Origin: Christensenellaceae bacterium
GTDB lineage: Bacteria > Bacillota > Clostridia > Christensenellales > Aristaeellaceae
Assembly: GCA_022510815.1 (NCBI GenBank)
Contig: JAFLST010000021.1
Location: 1 to 49,677 of the forward strand
Direction: 5' to 3'
DNA: 49,677 nucleotides
In this document: positions 39,214 to 47,053 of the stretch, one piece after another
Numbering within the stretch: position 1 is the stretch's first letter
Layout: every line of letters begins with the position of its first letter
Notes under the pieces: model-generated
The model's input: the letters and a program-made list of their open reading frames with translations, nothing else
Told to the model about the DNA's origin: nothing
The model's database searches: none
Position numbers and translations under genes: made by a program

Positions 39214-42200
39214 TGCCGGAACTGATCTTTTTGCCCGATCGCGACGGCGTCGACCGGCTGTCCTCCGGCGCGGGACTGACGCGCATGGAAGGCGCTGCGG
39301 ATGCGGCGCTGCGGGATTTTTCCGGACGGATGCTGGCCCGCGGGGTGTCGGCCTCTGCCGATGAAATGGAAACGGCTGCGTGGCGCGGCGCGCTGGCGAC
39401 GGCCCTGCTGATGAATGTCTGGGACGGCGTGGGGACGGCCCTGCGCATCCTGACCATGGACGAGCATACCTCGCCCTTTTCCGCCATGGTGATGGCGTCC
39501 CGGCCCGTTAAGGAGCGGCAGGAGCCGCTGCGCCTCGTGCTGCTGGAAAAGGACGGCATGCGGCGGGTGCTGGGGCTGGCGTCCCGGCGCAAGGGGCTGA
39601 TCCCTGCCGCCGATCCGGGGAACCTGAGCGAGCTGCTGCCTGAGCGCGTCGCGTGGTACGACCGGAAGGCAAAGCGCTTCCTCGACCCTACGCCCATGCT
39701 GAACGAGCGGGACGGCGAGCTGCTGGTTCGCCGCCTGCATCTGCTGCGCGTTCAGAGCCCCGAGGTCAGCGCCTTCGTGGCCGATCTGGTGAAGGAGCAG
39801 GGCCGTGAGAGCCATGCCGTCGCGCAGTATGAAAAGGATGCGCTGGACAGGCTGTTCCTGCGCGTCAGGGCTGTTATCGGTCTGGAAGGCGAAGGCTTTG
39901 CGGCGCTGACCACGCAGGAGGAGCGCTATACCGCCCCGGAGGAGGAACCGCTGCTGCGCTGCTTTACCGATGCGCCGGGCCTTGCCGGGGAATCCCTCGG
40001 CGTGCAGACGACGTGGCTCTGGCAGGGCATTCCCTTTGCGCGAAGCAGCGCGGCGCTGGGTCTCCGGGGGACGAATCATCCCCGGGAGCAGGAGGCGCTG
40101 GACGCCATTGCGCGGGAGCTGTCGCTGCTGGACGAGCATTCCCGGCGCTGGCAGAGGGACGCGGCGGAGCGGATCCGTGCGTGGCTGGATGCCGTGGGCA
40201 CGCGGCGCGTCTTTTCTCCGGTGGCAAAGGAAACCATTGAAAACCGCTGCCATGCTCTCGAGGAGGCCGCCCGGCGGCCGCAGGAGACCGTGGTGCTTAC
40301 ATGGCCGTGGGACGAGAAATCCGATGCGGCGAAGCTTTTGCTGCGGGAATCCCTTGGCGAGGACTTTGCGTTCATGGGCTCGCCCTTCTCTGCCCGGCTG
40401 ACCCGGCTGGAGGGCGCGGCCAATGCGCTGGGTGATACGGCCCTGCGGGTGAGCTGCCGTCTGGGTGAGGATACCTGCCTGCCGCCGCTGTCGCCGGAGC
40501 TGGCCGCGTGCCTGTACCGGGTGCCGGAGGGTCAGGGCTTCGTGTCCGAGCAGCTGTACCTGATACCCGAGGAGGACGGCGATATCACGGCGTCCTTCCT
40601 GCTGCGGGGCACGGGAGAACTGGCGCTGGTGCGCCGCTACAAGCCTGAGGAGGTCGTCACGCTGGCCCCGGATGAGGTGCCGACCGTGGCGGTCTGGCCC
40701 TGCATTCCCATGGCTGACGAGCGCTGGAAGGCCTATTTCGTGTACCTGCACGGCGCGGGGCTGACCGTGAAGGCGCTCTCGGAGGACGAATGGGTCGGGG
40801 ATTCGCCGGAGGGACAGGACTTTGATATCCTGCGCACGACGGCTTATCCCGCGTGCCTGACGGTGTATCGCGGAGACGAGTGTCTCGGCGCGCTGCCCAA
40901 TGCGCTGCCCCCGATGGCGATAGAATCCGCCGGAGCCGCGGTGATCGCGCTGGACATCGGCGCATCGGGCATTTCCGCGATGATGCGGCTGGGCGAGACC
41001 GTCGAGCCGCTGACCGGGCCCTGCCTGCTGCGGACGCTGCTCTCCGGCGGGGATGCCCCTGTGGCCGAGGAATTCATGGCCCCGGAGGAGATCACAGGCC
41101 TGCTGCCCACCGCGCTGCTGCTCTCGGGCGGCGGCTCGGAGGCGATCAGGGATGGGCGGCTGTTTGCCCCCGCGGAACCCTCTGAAGTGCTGGCATGCGG
41201 TCAGGCGCTGCTGTCCGGGAGCCTGTCATGGCGGAGCGACGCGGCGGGCGCCCGGGCACGGGAGCTGCTTTTGCACCAGCTTATGCTGCAGGCTTCCCTC
41301 GCGGCGCTGCTGCGGGGCGCGTCGAGCGTGTCGTGGCGGCTGGCACTGCCGGGCAGCGGCGGTCAAACGCTCTGGCAGCGCTGGATTGATCCTGCCAACG
41401 CGCTGGCCGAGGTGGTGGCGCAGGAGACAGGTCTGCCGCTGAACCTGGCCGTGAGGCCCGTAACGTGGGCACCGGCCTATCGGGCGCTGGGCGCTCATCT
41501 GCGGGATGAGGCTGTCCGGGGCAGCTTTGTCGCGCTGGATTTCAGCGGCGGCGGTACGAGCGCGCATCTGTGGCTGCGGACGATGAACAAGCCCGTGGGC
41601 GGCTATAGCCTTCAGGGCGGCATGCAGGCGCTCCTGCTGAGCGCGATGAACGAGCATCCGGCCCTGCTGACCGAGGATTTTGCCGACTGCCCCGACGAGG
41701 CGCTGCGCAAGGATCTGGCGGACACGCTGGCGGAGCTCAGGCATGGCGGCGAGGCGCTGCGGCAGATGGACCGGGCGCTGCTGCTGCTCGACCTGCTGCT
41801 GGACAGGCATGCCCCGGCCATGACCGCGCACATGAACGCCCGGTACGCCGCTGGACGCATGACGTGGCTGCAGGCGCTGCTGCTGGAGCACTTCGCCATG
41901 GCGCTGCTGCTGACGGGTCTCCTGCTGGAACAGGCTGCCGGAGACGCGATGCGCAGCCATCTGCTGCCCGAGGAGCTGACGTTCTGCCTGTCGGGCCGGG
42001 GGAGCCACCTGCTCTCCGCCATGCCCAGCGTGCTGGAGAACAGTCTTGCCCGCTTTGTCCGCGCAGCGATGAACGAGCGCCATCCGGTGCGTTCGCTGCT
42101 TTTGCGCCAGAGCCCCGAGTCCAAGCTGGATGTCTGCCGTGGCCTGTGCCAGATGTCGCTGCTCTCCTTCGACGCCGGGGAGGAAGAATCCATGCCGCCC

Positions 42201-42464
42201 GTCAAAACCAGCGAATCCTTCGCCGAGCTGGTCATGCGGTTCCTGACGCTGCTGCGCGCGGCTTATCCGCAGGTCTGTGAGCTGCTGCATCCGGGCCTGT
42301 TCAGCCCGCAGGGCACGCTGACCGTGGCAGGCGAAGCGAGCGTGCGCAGGGCGGCGGCGCAGCGCTACTTGGACGGCGAGGATATCCCGTCCTCCCTGTC
42401 CGCGGCACTGCGGGATTTACGTCTGCCCGTAGAGCCGATTCAGCCTTCTGCGCCGGTCGACTGA
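39213..42464 (+). CDS. Large protein with C-terminal actin/Hsp70-type (ASKHA) ATPase domain
   Basis: 1083 residues; ATG 39213 overlaps the tubulin-like stop (TGATG) and has GGAGGAGG upstream. Residues 1-570 are mixed alpha/beta with no motif I know. From about 575 the ASKHA order appears: VIALDIGASGISAMM (phosphate-1, Asp581), RPVTWAPAYRALGAHL (connect-1-like), FVALDFSGGGTSAHLWL (phosphate-2, Asp776) and FCLSGRGSHLL (adenosine loop, about 924-934). The gaps of about 195 and 150 residues are those of Hsp70. It therefore should bind ATP. I cannot place it in a named family; large SrfB-like ASKHA proteins are one group to compare. The partner is surely the coupled tubulin-like protein. Confidence 0.65.
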   Translation: MPELIFLPDRDGVDRLSSGAGLTRMEGAADAALRDFSGRMLARGVSASADEMETAAWRGALATALLMNVWDGVGTALRILTMDEHTSPFSAMVMASRPVKERQEPLRLVLLEKDGMRRVLGLASRRKGLIPAADPGNLSELLPERVAWYDRKAKRFLDPTPMLNERDGELLVRRLHLLRVQSPEVSAFVADLVKEQGRESHAVAQYEKDALDRLFLRVRAVIGLEGEGFAALTTQEERYTAPEEEPLLRCFTDAPGLAGESLGVQTTWLWQGIPFARSSAALGLRGTNHPREQEALDAIARELSLLDEHSRRWQRDAAERIRAWLDAVGTRRVFSPVAKETIENRCHALEEAARRPQETVVLTWPWDEKSDAAKLLLRESLGEDFAFMGSPFSARLTRLEGAANALGDTALRVSCRLGEDTCLPPLSPELAACLYRVPEGQGFVSEQLYLIPEEDGDITASFLLRGTGELALVRRYKPEEVVTLAPDEVPTVAVWPCIPMADERWKAYFVYLHGAGLTVKALSEDEWVGDSPEGQDFDILRTTAYPACLTVYRGDECLGALPNALPPMAIESAGAAVIALDIGASGISAMMRLGETVEPLTGPCLLRTLLSGGDAPVAEEFMAPEEITGLLPTALLLSGGGSEAIRDGRLFAPAEPSEVLACGQALLSGSLSWRSDAAGARARELLLHQLMLQASLAALLRGASSVSWRLALPGSGGQTLWQRWIDPANALAEVVAQETGLPLNLAVRPVTWAPAYRALGAHLRDEAVRGSFVALDFSGGGTSAHLWLRTMNKPVGGYSLQGGMQALLLSAMNEHPALLTEDFADCPDEALRKDLADTLAELRHGGEALRQMDRALLLLDLLLDRHAPAMTAHMNARYAAGRMTWLQALLLEHFAMALLLTGLLLEQAAGDAMRSHLLPEELTFCLSGRGSHLLSAMPSVLENSLARFVRAAMNERHPVRSLLLRQSPESKLDVCRGLCQMSLLSFDAGEEESMPPVKTSESFAELVMRFLTLLRAAYPQVCELLHPGLFSPQGTLTVAGEASVRRAAAQRYLDGEDIPSSLSAALRDLRLPVEPIQPSAPVD

Positions 42465-42578
42465 CAGGCACGCGCCCTCACGCCGGAGCATCCGCCCCAG
42501 ACAGGTGCGGCAGATAGGCTGGTGCCGGATGATGAGGCCCGCCGGACGCTGCTGCCCGCAAAGAAGACATGTCTGCAT
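42417..42578 (-). CDS. Gin (CsfB)-like small zinc protein
   Basis: 53 residues starting MQTCLLCGQQRPAGLIIRHQ; ATG 42578 follows AGGGAGGG. The pattern CxxC, GLxI, ICRTCL and a basic tail ending RRRRLNRLYGQ fits Gin, a zinc-ribbon anti-sigma factor that holds back sigma-G (and sigma-E) during sporulation. Length is close to, though shorter than, the roughly 64 residues I recall for the Bacillus protein. The gene overlaps the end of the ASKHA gene on the opposite strand by 48 bases, so their 3' ends are antisense. If correct it implies a spore-former. Confidence 0.55.
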   Translation of the reverse strand: MQTCLLCGQQRPAGLIIRHQPICRTCLGRMLRREGACLSVDRRRRLNRLYGQT

Positions 42579-42676
42579 GCCGATCCCTCCCTGCTGATAA
42601 GATGGCTTCCGGAGATTTCCAGCATACGCGCTTTGGGGCGCCCGGTGCGCGACAGGTGAAAATTCCATCTTCACCC

Positions 42677-42705
42677 TTGCGAAACCGCCGCCGCTATGCT
42701 ATAAT
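42677..42705 (+). promoter_or_regulatory. Promoter for the tRNA-Ser locus
   Basis: TTGCGA (42677-42682) and a perfect TATAAT (42700-42705), spacer 17 bp. It points into the partial tRNA copy; no equally good promoter precedes the intact tRNA. Confidence 0.8.
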
Positions 42706-42718
42706 AGCCCTGTTACCC

Positions 42719-42763
42719 GGAGGTGTATCGAAGTGGTCATAACGGCCCTGACTCGAAATCGGG
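42719..42763 (+). pseudogene. Duplicate 5' half of tRNA-Ser(CGA)
   Basis: Covers the acceptor 5' strand (GGAGGTG, two changes), D arm and anticodon arm with loop CTCGAAA. 36 bases (42725-42760) are identical to the intact tRNA at 42904-42939. The variable and T arms are missing, so it cannot make a tRNA. Confidence 0.85.
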
Positions 42764-42897
42764 CGACCAATGGGGAAGTGGAAGTTTCAAGAATCCTGAT
42801 TTTTCAAAGGTTCCGAGTCCCTCGGAAATCTTGAAGTTACGAAGTTCTCTCCAACAGTTCTCTCTTTTCTCCTTGGAACTGTTAGAGTGACATATAT
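42764..42897 (+). other. AT-rich spacer with two nested hairpins between the tRNA copies
   Basis: One structure pairs TTCAAGA with TCTTGAA enclosing a perfect TTCCGAG-TCC-CTCGGAA stem. A second pairs AACAGTTC with GAACTGTT (flanked by CTC/GAG). Base composition is clearly lower in GC than the ASKHA gene to the left. No gene seen. Confidence 0.6.
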
Positions 42898-42983
42898 GGA
42901 GCGGTATCGAAGTGGTCATAACGGCCCTGACTCGAAATCAGGTGTACCTCACGGTACCGTGGGTTCAAATCCCACCCGCTCCG
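42898..42983 (+). tRNA. tRNA-Ser (anticodon CGA)
   Basis: 86 bases. The acceptor stem GGAGCGG pairs with CCGCTCC; discriminator G. The anticodon arm CCTGA-CTCGAAA-TCAGG gives CGA, reading UCG. A long class II variable arm (GTACCTCACGGTACC) and a T arm with GTGGG-TTCAAAT-CCCAC complete it. CCA is not encoded. Confidence 0.95.
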
Positions 42984-42989
42984 CACTCG

Positions 42990-43017
42990 CCCGCCTGTTG
43001 CAGCAGGCGGGTTTTTT
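42990..43017 (+). terminator. Terminator of the tRNA-Ser transcript
   Basis: CCCGCCTG and CAGGCGGG (perfect, 6-base loop) followed by six T. Confidence 0.9.
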
Positions 43018-43034
43018 CGTGCGGATATACCTTG

Positions 43035-44228
43035 TTAGGCCACTTGATCCTTTTCGGCCCCATCTGTCCCTATGCCTAAACCCGCCAACATGGCATCGGC
43101 AGACATAAGCTTGGAATGGTAATCCAGATGTGCGTAAATGTTCGCCGTCGTGGAGAAATCGCTGTGCCCCAGCCACTCTTGAATCTGCTTCATGGACACG
43201 CCGTTCGCCAGCAGGAGGCTGGCACAGGTATGCCGCAGATCGTGAAAGCGAATCACGCGCATATTGTGCTTCTTCAACATCTTGGGGAGCGCAGAGGTTA
43301 GGTAGGCGGGCTTGACCCGCTCGCCGATCTCGTTTACGCAGATGTAACCGAGAAAATCAGTGCAGTACGAGCGACCGCAAAGCCTGCGATTGATCCCCTG
43401 TTCCTCGTGCAGTTGAAGCAGCATTTCCCGGAAAAGGGGTACAAGCGGCAGTGTGCGCATACTCGACTTCGTTTTCGTCGTATCTGACGCAATCTCCATA
43501 CGCTTTCCGTCAATGACACAGCTTGCGACAGTGTGCTTGATCGTGATCGTATTCGCCGCAAAGTCTATGGCATCCCATTTGAGACCAACCACTTCGCTGC
43601 GTCGCAGGCCGTAGAAAGCCGCAAGCATGACGGGCAGTTCCAATGGAGTGTCCTTGACAATGGCGAATAACTGATTGATCTCATCACTGTCATAGAAGCT
43701 GGCAACGTAGCGATCTTTCTTCGGACGCTCAACTTTATCTGCCGGGTTCGCTGGTAGCAAATCCATTTTCACAGCGTATTTGAGGGCCTTGTGAATGATC
43801 GCGTGGTAGTGAATGACCGTGTTGGCGCTGACGCGCTCAAGCTGTGCCGTGTAAAACTCCTGAATATCGCTTGCCTGCAACTCCGTCAGCGTAATCCACT
43901 TGTGCCGAAAGTATGGGAGGATAACGCCATCGAGCATTCCAGAATAGGAGCTGTACGTTGCGGGCTTGATACTGCTCTTTACCACAGCAAGCCATTTGGT
44001 CAGAAAGTCCGAAAAAAGAGTGTCTTGGGTGATCGCTGCTGTCGCTGGTGCTGTTTCTGGTATAAAGGTCTTTCGTGCTTCCATGAGCATAGCTTCCGCA
44101 CGTTTCTTGTTTCCTTTTACCGTCAGGCCTGTGGGAAGCCATTTGGTCTTGCGCTGATTGTCCGACCCTTTATAGCTCAGAACGATATAGAACATACCCT
44201 TTTTTTCTTGCAGATGTCCTGCTACCAT
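43035..44228 (-). CDS. Tyrosine-family site-specific integrase
   Basis: 397 residues. An N-terminal arm-binding region (FYIVLSYKGSDNQRKTKWLP) and a core-binding SAM-like domain (about 65-165) precede the catalytic domain: Arg209 in FYGLRRSEVVGLKW, His339 and Arg342 in FHDLRHTCAS, His365 in WLGHSDFSTTANIYAHL and nucleophile Tyr375. This is the layout of Tn916-type conjugative element and phage integrases. Its 3' end faces the tRNA-Ser gene 52 bases away, the usual place for an element integrated near a tRNA. Codon use and GC are lower than in the genes to the left. ATG 44228 follows GAAGGAGGA. Confidence 0.96.
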   Translation of the reverse strand: MVAGHLQEKKGMFYIVLSYKGSDNQRKTKWLPTGLTVKGNKKRAEAMLMEARKTFIPETAPATAAITQDTLFSDFLTKWLAVVKSSIKPATYSSYSGMLDGVILPYFRHKWITLTELQASDIQEFYTAQLERVSANTVIHYHAIIHKALKYAVKMDLLPANPADKVERPKKDRYVASFYDSDEINQLFAIVKDTPLELPVMLAAFYGLRRSEVVGLKWDAIDFAANTITIKHTVASCVIDGKRMEIASDTTKTKSSMRTLPLVPLFREMLLQLHEEQGINRRLCGRSYCTDFLGYICVNEIGERVKPAYLTSALPKMLKKHNMRVIRFHDLRHTCASLLLANGVSMKQIQEWLGHSDFSTTANIYAHLDYHSKLMSADAMLAGLGIGTDGAEKDQVA

Positions 44229-44312
44229 GCTGTCCTCCTTCTCGCAGATAGATTCCCTGCCGTTGACAGGAACATCATACCACGATTATTGTTGAAACGC
44301 CATGATACGGAA

Positions 44313-44537
44313 TTAACCCGCCTGACTACATCCAACAACTCTGAGATAGGTCAGCAGATGCACCTTTGGAATGCGATATGTGCGACCAACTTTCATAGAA
44401 GTGATCTGCCCTTCACGCAAAAGGCGGTAGCCAGTTTTCGTACTCACACCCAATACTGAACACATTTCGTCGATATTCAGTATATCAGGGTAATGTCGCA
44501 GCGTCAGACTATACACATCCCGACCAGAAATGTTCAT
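44313..44537 (-). CDS. Excisionase-like helix-turn-helix protein
   Basis: 74 residues. The core LNIDEMCSVLGVSTKTGYRL then LREGQITSMKVGRTYRIPKV is the MerR-like HTH_17/excisionase domain, with the last helix ending LLTYLRV. Such proteins bend element ends and set the direction of recombination. It is 84 bases upstream of the integrase on the same strand, the standard xis-int order. Confidence 0.88.
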   Translation of the reverse strand: MNISGRDVYSLTLRHYPDILNIDEMCSVLGVSTKTGYRLLREGQITSMKVGRTYRIPKVHLLTYLRVVGCSQAG

Positions 44538-44911
44538 CGTAACACCACCGATATTGATCTACAATGGTTATTGGTGTTTCCTATATATTTGCGATGTTAC
44601 TGGCTGCGGTTAGCTTCACCGCAACATAGTCCCACCTGTACCGCTGTCCGCCCAGACTGGCGAATACCGCAGGAACTCCCCATCAAGTCAGTGTGAGGCC
44701 GTAGAGGAAGTCTCATTATACCCGTGCCCTTCATCGCGCACCTGCCTGCCACAGCAGGGTCAATGGACTGCGTTGATCGCTCTGGATGAACCGTCGTCGC
44801 GCCGCTCCATTTGCCGCTATCCACACGGGGAACTGTACCAGTAACATCGCTATTTAGTTGTCAAGTTTCAGTCAGGAATAAGTTCCTTCACCTATGTCAG
44901 TCATTTTTGGG
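44538..44911. other. 374 bases without a recognised gene
   Basis: On the minus strand a 75-codon open frame (44597-44824) lacks a ribosome site and resembles nothing known to me. The stretch is more GC-rich than the genes beside it, and a TATAAT (minus) lies near 44720. It may be a structured or regulatory RNA between the sigma-like gene and xis. I see nothing firmer. Confidence 0.4.
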
Positions 44912-45340
44912 TCAATTGTTTACACCCTCCTCAGATGTTTTATTGATTTCTCTCAGTAATGCTTTCATTCCGCGTTGGATTGAGCTCGTTATCGCAGGCT
45001 TGCTGACGTTCTCACGGCGAGCGATTTCTGTAACGCTCATTCCAAGAAAGTACAGCGCGTAGATCCTACGAGCCTGATTTTCAGGGAGCGTTGCCATTGC
45101 AGTGTAGAGTTCTTCATTAGATAGTTTTCGTTCAAACGCTTCCTCTGTAGCGCAAGAGACCAAATGAACAGCACAATCGTCATAATCGAGCGTGTAGTAG
45201 GCATTATGCCGCATCATTGTCCGTCGCCTGCTATTCTCTACACGCTCCCATGCTTTGAACTGTTCGATAATTCTCTCATCAACATCTACGAATACATCTT
45301 GATGATAAAAAGGATAGTAGTCACGCAAGTTAATCAGCAT
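44912..45340 (-). CDS. Sigma-70 region 4-type regulator of the element
   Basis: 142 residues. ATG 45340 follows AGGAGGAACG. The first half (MLINLRDYYPFYHQDVFVDV, then RRTMMRHNAYYTLDYDD) is typical of small sigma-like proteins of Tn916-type elements. The C-terminal half is a sigma region 4 helix-turn-helix: YTAMATLPENQARRIYALYF then GMSVTEIARRENVSKPAIT. No region 2 is seen, so it may act as an accessory regulator rather than a full sigma factor. It precedes the xis and int genes on the same strand and probably helps control them. Confidence 0.85.
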   Translation of the reverse strand: MLINLRDYYPFYHQDVFVDVDERIIEQFKAWERVENSRRRTMMRHNAYYTLDYDDCAVHLVSCATEEAFERKLSNEELYTAMATLPENQARRIYALYFLGMSVTEIARRENVSKPAITSSIQRGMKALLREINKTSEEGVNN

Positions 45341-45447
45341 TCTCGTTCCTCCTGATACAATTCGTTGAAGAAATGAAAAGGAGGTTGCTGGGGGGTGAAC
45401 GGCAGTGCTCTATGTGGCAACAAGTTATACGCTGATGATCTTGGACG

Positions 45448-45482
45448 AAAAAAAGGCCCCAGATGTTCACAACCTCTGGCGC
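45448..45482 (-). terminator. Orphan terminator or attenuator upstream of the sigma-like gene
   Basis: On the minus strand GCGCCAGA pairs with TCTGGGGC (one mismatch), with an inner GTT/AAC, followed by seven T (45454-45448). No plausible gene lies between it and the next terminator upstream, so it probably ends a leader or small RNA. Confidence 0.75.
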
Positions 45483-45723
45483 ATGGCAAGTGTTCTTTTG
45501 TGCAATCAGCTATCTCGCCCCCATCAAAGCAGCTATGCATGAGCAAGGCGAAATTGGGAAAAACATAGTGGCAATCTAGGCCTGTTGTTCCCACAAGCCG
45601 TTTCACTTGTCACAAGATCACATGAAAAACATATTGGCTACGCGCCTTCATTAAGGCGCAATTGTAGCAACCAGAATTCCCGTTGAATAGCAAGCCTGTC
45701 ATATCGCTCTACTCAATAATAAA
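45483..45723 (-). ncRNA. Candidate leader or small RNA ahead of the attenuator
   Basis: This stretch has no convincing reading frame; one 90-codon frame across it starts at a GTG with no ribosome site. It contains a perfect 7-bp hairpin (GCGCCTT-CATT-AAGGCGC near 45642) and ends at the orphan terminator. No clear promoter was found. Candidate only. Confidence 0.35.
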
Positions 45724-45754
45724 ACCGGAACGCATACACTCACAGCGTCCCGGT
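45721..45754 (-). terminator. Terminator for the SH3/PG-binding protein gene
   Basis: Minus-strand ACCGGGACGC pairs with GCGTTCCGGT (one G-T), followed by TTTATTATT. Confidence 0.8.
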
Positions 45755-45774
45755 AAAAAGCGATATTATTTATC

Positions 45775-46344
45775 TTATCGTGCCCAGCCATCCAGTTCCA
45801 GCAGATCTTGGTACTCATGCCAGAGGACAGCTTTTGTGAGATCTCCTGCAACTCCCGTACCTTTCAGATTGTGATCCTTTTGAAACGCAATCAGAGCTTT
45901 TTCCGTATCCTTACCGAAATACCCGTCGATGCCGGGATCAGTCGATAGATACCCACCGTCTATAAGACACGCTTGAAGATTCATCACTTGGAAACGAGGG
46001 GTGTCATTTCCGCGCCGAAGAACGGAGGTGCCGAAAGCACTCTCAATATCATAGGGGCGTGGGTCAAACAGATCATACGGATCTTCCTCCTGCAAAAACT
46101 CTTTCTTACAGAATCCATATTGTCCGTAATACTCGATCACGCACCACTCGTCATTGTAGTCGTATATGTAGGTCACACTGGAGCCATATGGCATCCTCTC
46201 CAGATAGGGATTCGTCGTCGAAGCATCCTGCCGGAGAAAAGTATCCGGGTAGCCATTGATGTACCTAACTTCGTCTGCCGTCGCGCTGGTAGAGAAAGAA
46301 AATGCAATACAGAGGGTGAGTAGAACCGCCACAAACGCCTTCAT
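45775..46344 (-). CDS. Small secreted SH3-like plus PG_binding_1 protein
   Basis: 189 residues. The signal peptide ends at SATADE (about residue 24). An SH3-like domain (DTFLRQDASTTNPYLERMPY, then WCVIEYYGQYGFCKKEF) is followed by one PG_binding_1 domain (LRRGNDTPRFQVMNLQACLI, then GIDGYFGKDTEKALIAFQKD). ATG 46344 follows GCGAGGAT. It is probably a wall-associated cargo protein of the element, co-directional with the broken gene 32 bases upstream. Confidence 0.85.
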   Translation of the reverse strand: MKAFVAVLLTLCIAFSFSTSATADEVRYINGYPDTFLRQDASTTNPYLERMPYGSSVTYIYDYNDEWCVIEYYGQYGFCKKEFLQEEDPYDLFDPRPYDIESAFGTSVLRRGNDTPRFQVMNLQACLIDGGYLSTDPGIDGYFGKDTEKALIAFQKDHNLKGTGVAGDLTKAVLWHEYQDLLELDGWAR

Positions 46345-46376
46345 TAGAAATCCTCGCTTTCATTATGTGTTTGGGA

Positions 46377-46851
46377 TTATATCACTACAATGTAAAGGCG
46401 TTCGGCTACTCCCTGCAGAACATCCAGCGTAATGGCTGGCAGCGGCCAAGCTTGTTTGCGGAGATCGTCGTTCGCCCTGTTAGTTAGATCATACGCATCA
46501 CTCCTTTGTCCAGACAGTAGATGACACAGATGCTTTTCAGCAGCGGTTAAGCCAGTAGTGGTTTTTTCGGACAGGGAATTGAGTGTGTGATTGCAACTGT
46601 TGTTCAGCTTCCACAGAAATGACACAGAGCATATGTGTCAAACTAGTCTCACCACCGATATCAGTATGCTCGTCGGCGAAAAGGTAATCGCTATCTGCGC
46701 CAGCGTTCAGATAGATAGGTTTGAAGTCTGTCGCAGTTGCATAGTACATATCAGAAACAAGGTTCTTTTTGTCGTCTGGTGCGATTGAACCAACCGACAT
46801 CATAGCTATTACACTAAGTGCAAGGGCAATGATTTTGCAAACAACCTTCAT
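46377..46851 (-). pseudogene. Secreted protein gene with probable frameshift
   Basis: A strong ribosome site (AAAGGAGAAAAC) and signal peptide (MKVVCKIIALALSVIAMMSV) start the protein at 46851. The frame stops at 46537 (HYWLNRC). A second open frame continues to 46377, reading TTTGLTAAEKHLCHLLSG and ending 32 bases before the next gene. The two join through a run of six A near 46565 (PVRK to TTTG). I therefore read one gene of about 157 codons broken, or programmed to slip, at the A-run. No family recognised. Confidence 0.5.
46415..46448. repeat. Hairpin repeat, copy 1
   Basis: GCAGAACAT, stem CCAGC/GCTGG with a 6-base loop, then CAGCGGCCA. Same flanks as the copy at 49641-49676 but with a different, still paired stem. 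Confidence 0.7.
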
Positions 46852-46960
46852 AGTTTTCTCCTTTTCGCATTATGGTCTTTACTGTTATTTTGTCCTTCAG
46901 GTGTTCTCCTTTGGACATCTATATTCTAAGCGATATACAATGATTTGAAAATTGAAGAAT

Positions 46961-46981
46961 CCTAGAAGAAGCCTAGAAGAA
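46961..46981 (+). repeat. Paired direct repeat, upstream of the ECF promoter
   Basis: CCTAGAAGAA occurs at 46961-46970 and 46972-46981, 11 bp apart start to start. Confidence 0.8.
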
Positions 46982-47009
46982 TCACTGAACCTTTTCCAAG
47001 ATCACAGAC

Positions 47010-47038
47010 TTGACAATCTCATAAAAACACTGTAAAAA
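47010..47038 (+). promoter_or_regulatory. Probable promoter for the ECF sigma gene
   Basis: TTGACA (47010-47015) and TAAAAA (47033-47038), spacer 17 bp. It lies between the two repeat pairs. Confidence 0.5.
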
Positions 47039-47053
47039 TAAACTGCGAAAAAA

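Noticed and set aside
42719-42763. A second functional tRNA-Ser
   Set aside because: The variable arm, T arm and 3' acceptor strand are absent.
45334-45606. A 90-codon frame upstream of the sigma-like gene
   Set aside because: It starts at GTG without a ribosome site, crosses a strong terminator and overlaps the true ribosome site of the next gene; more likely leader RNA.
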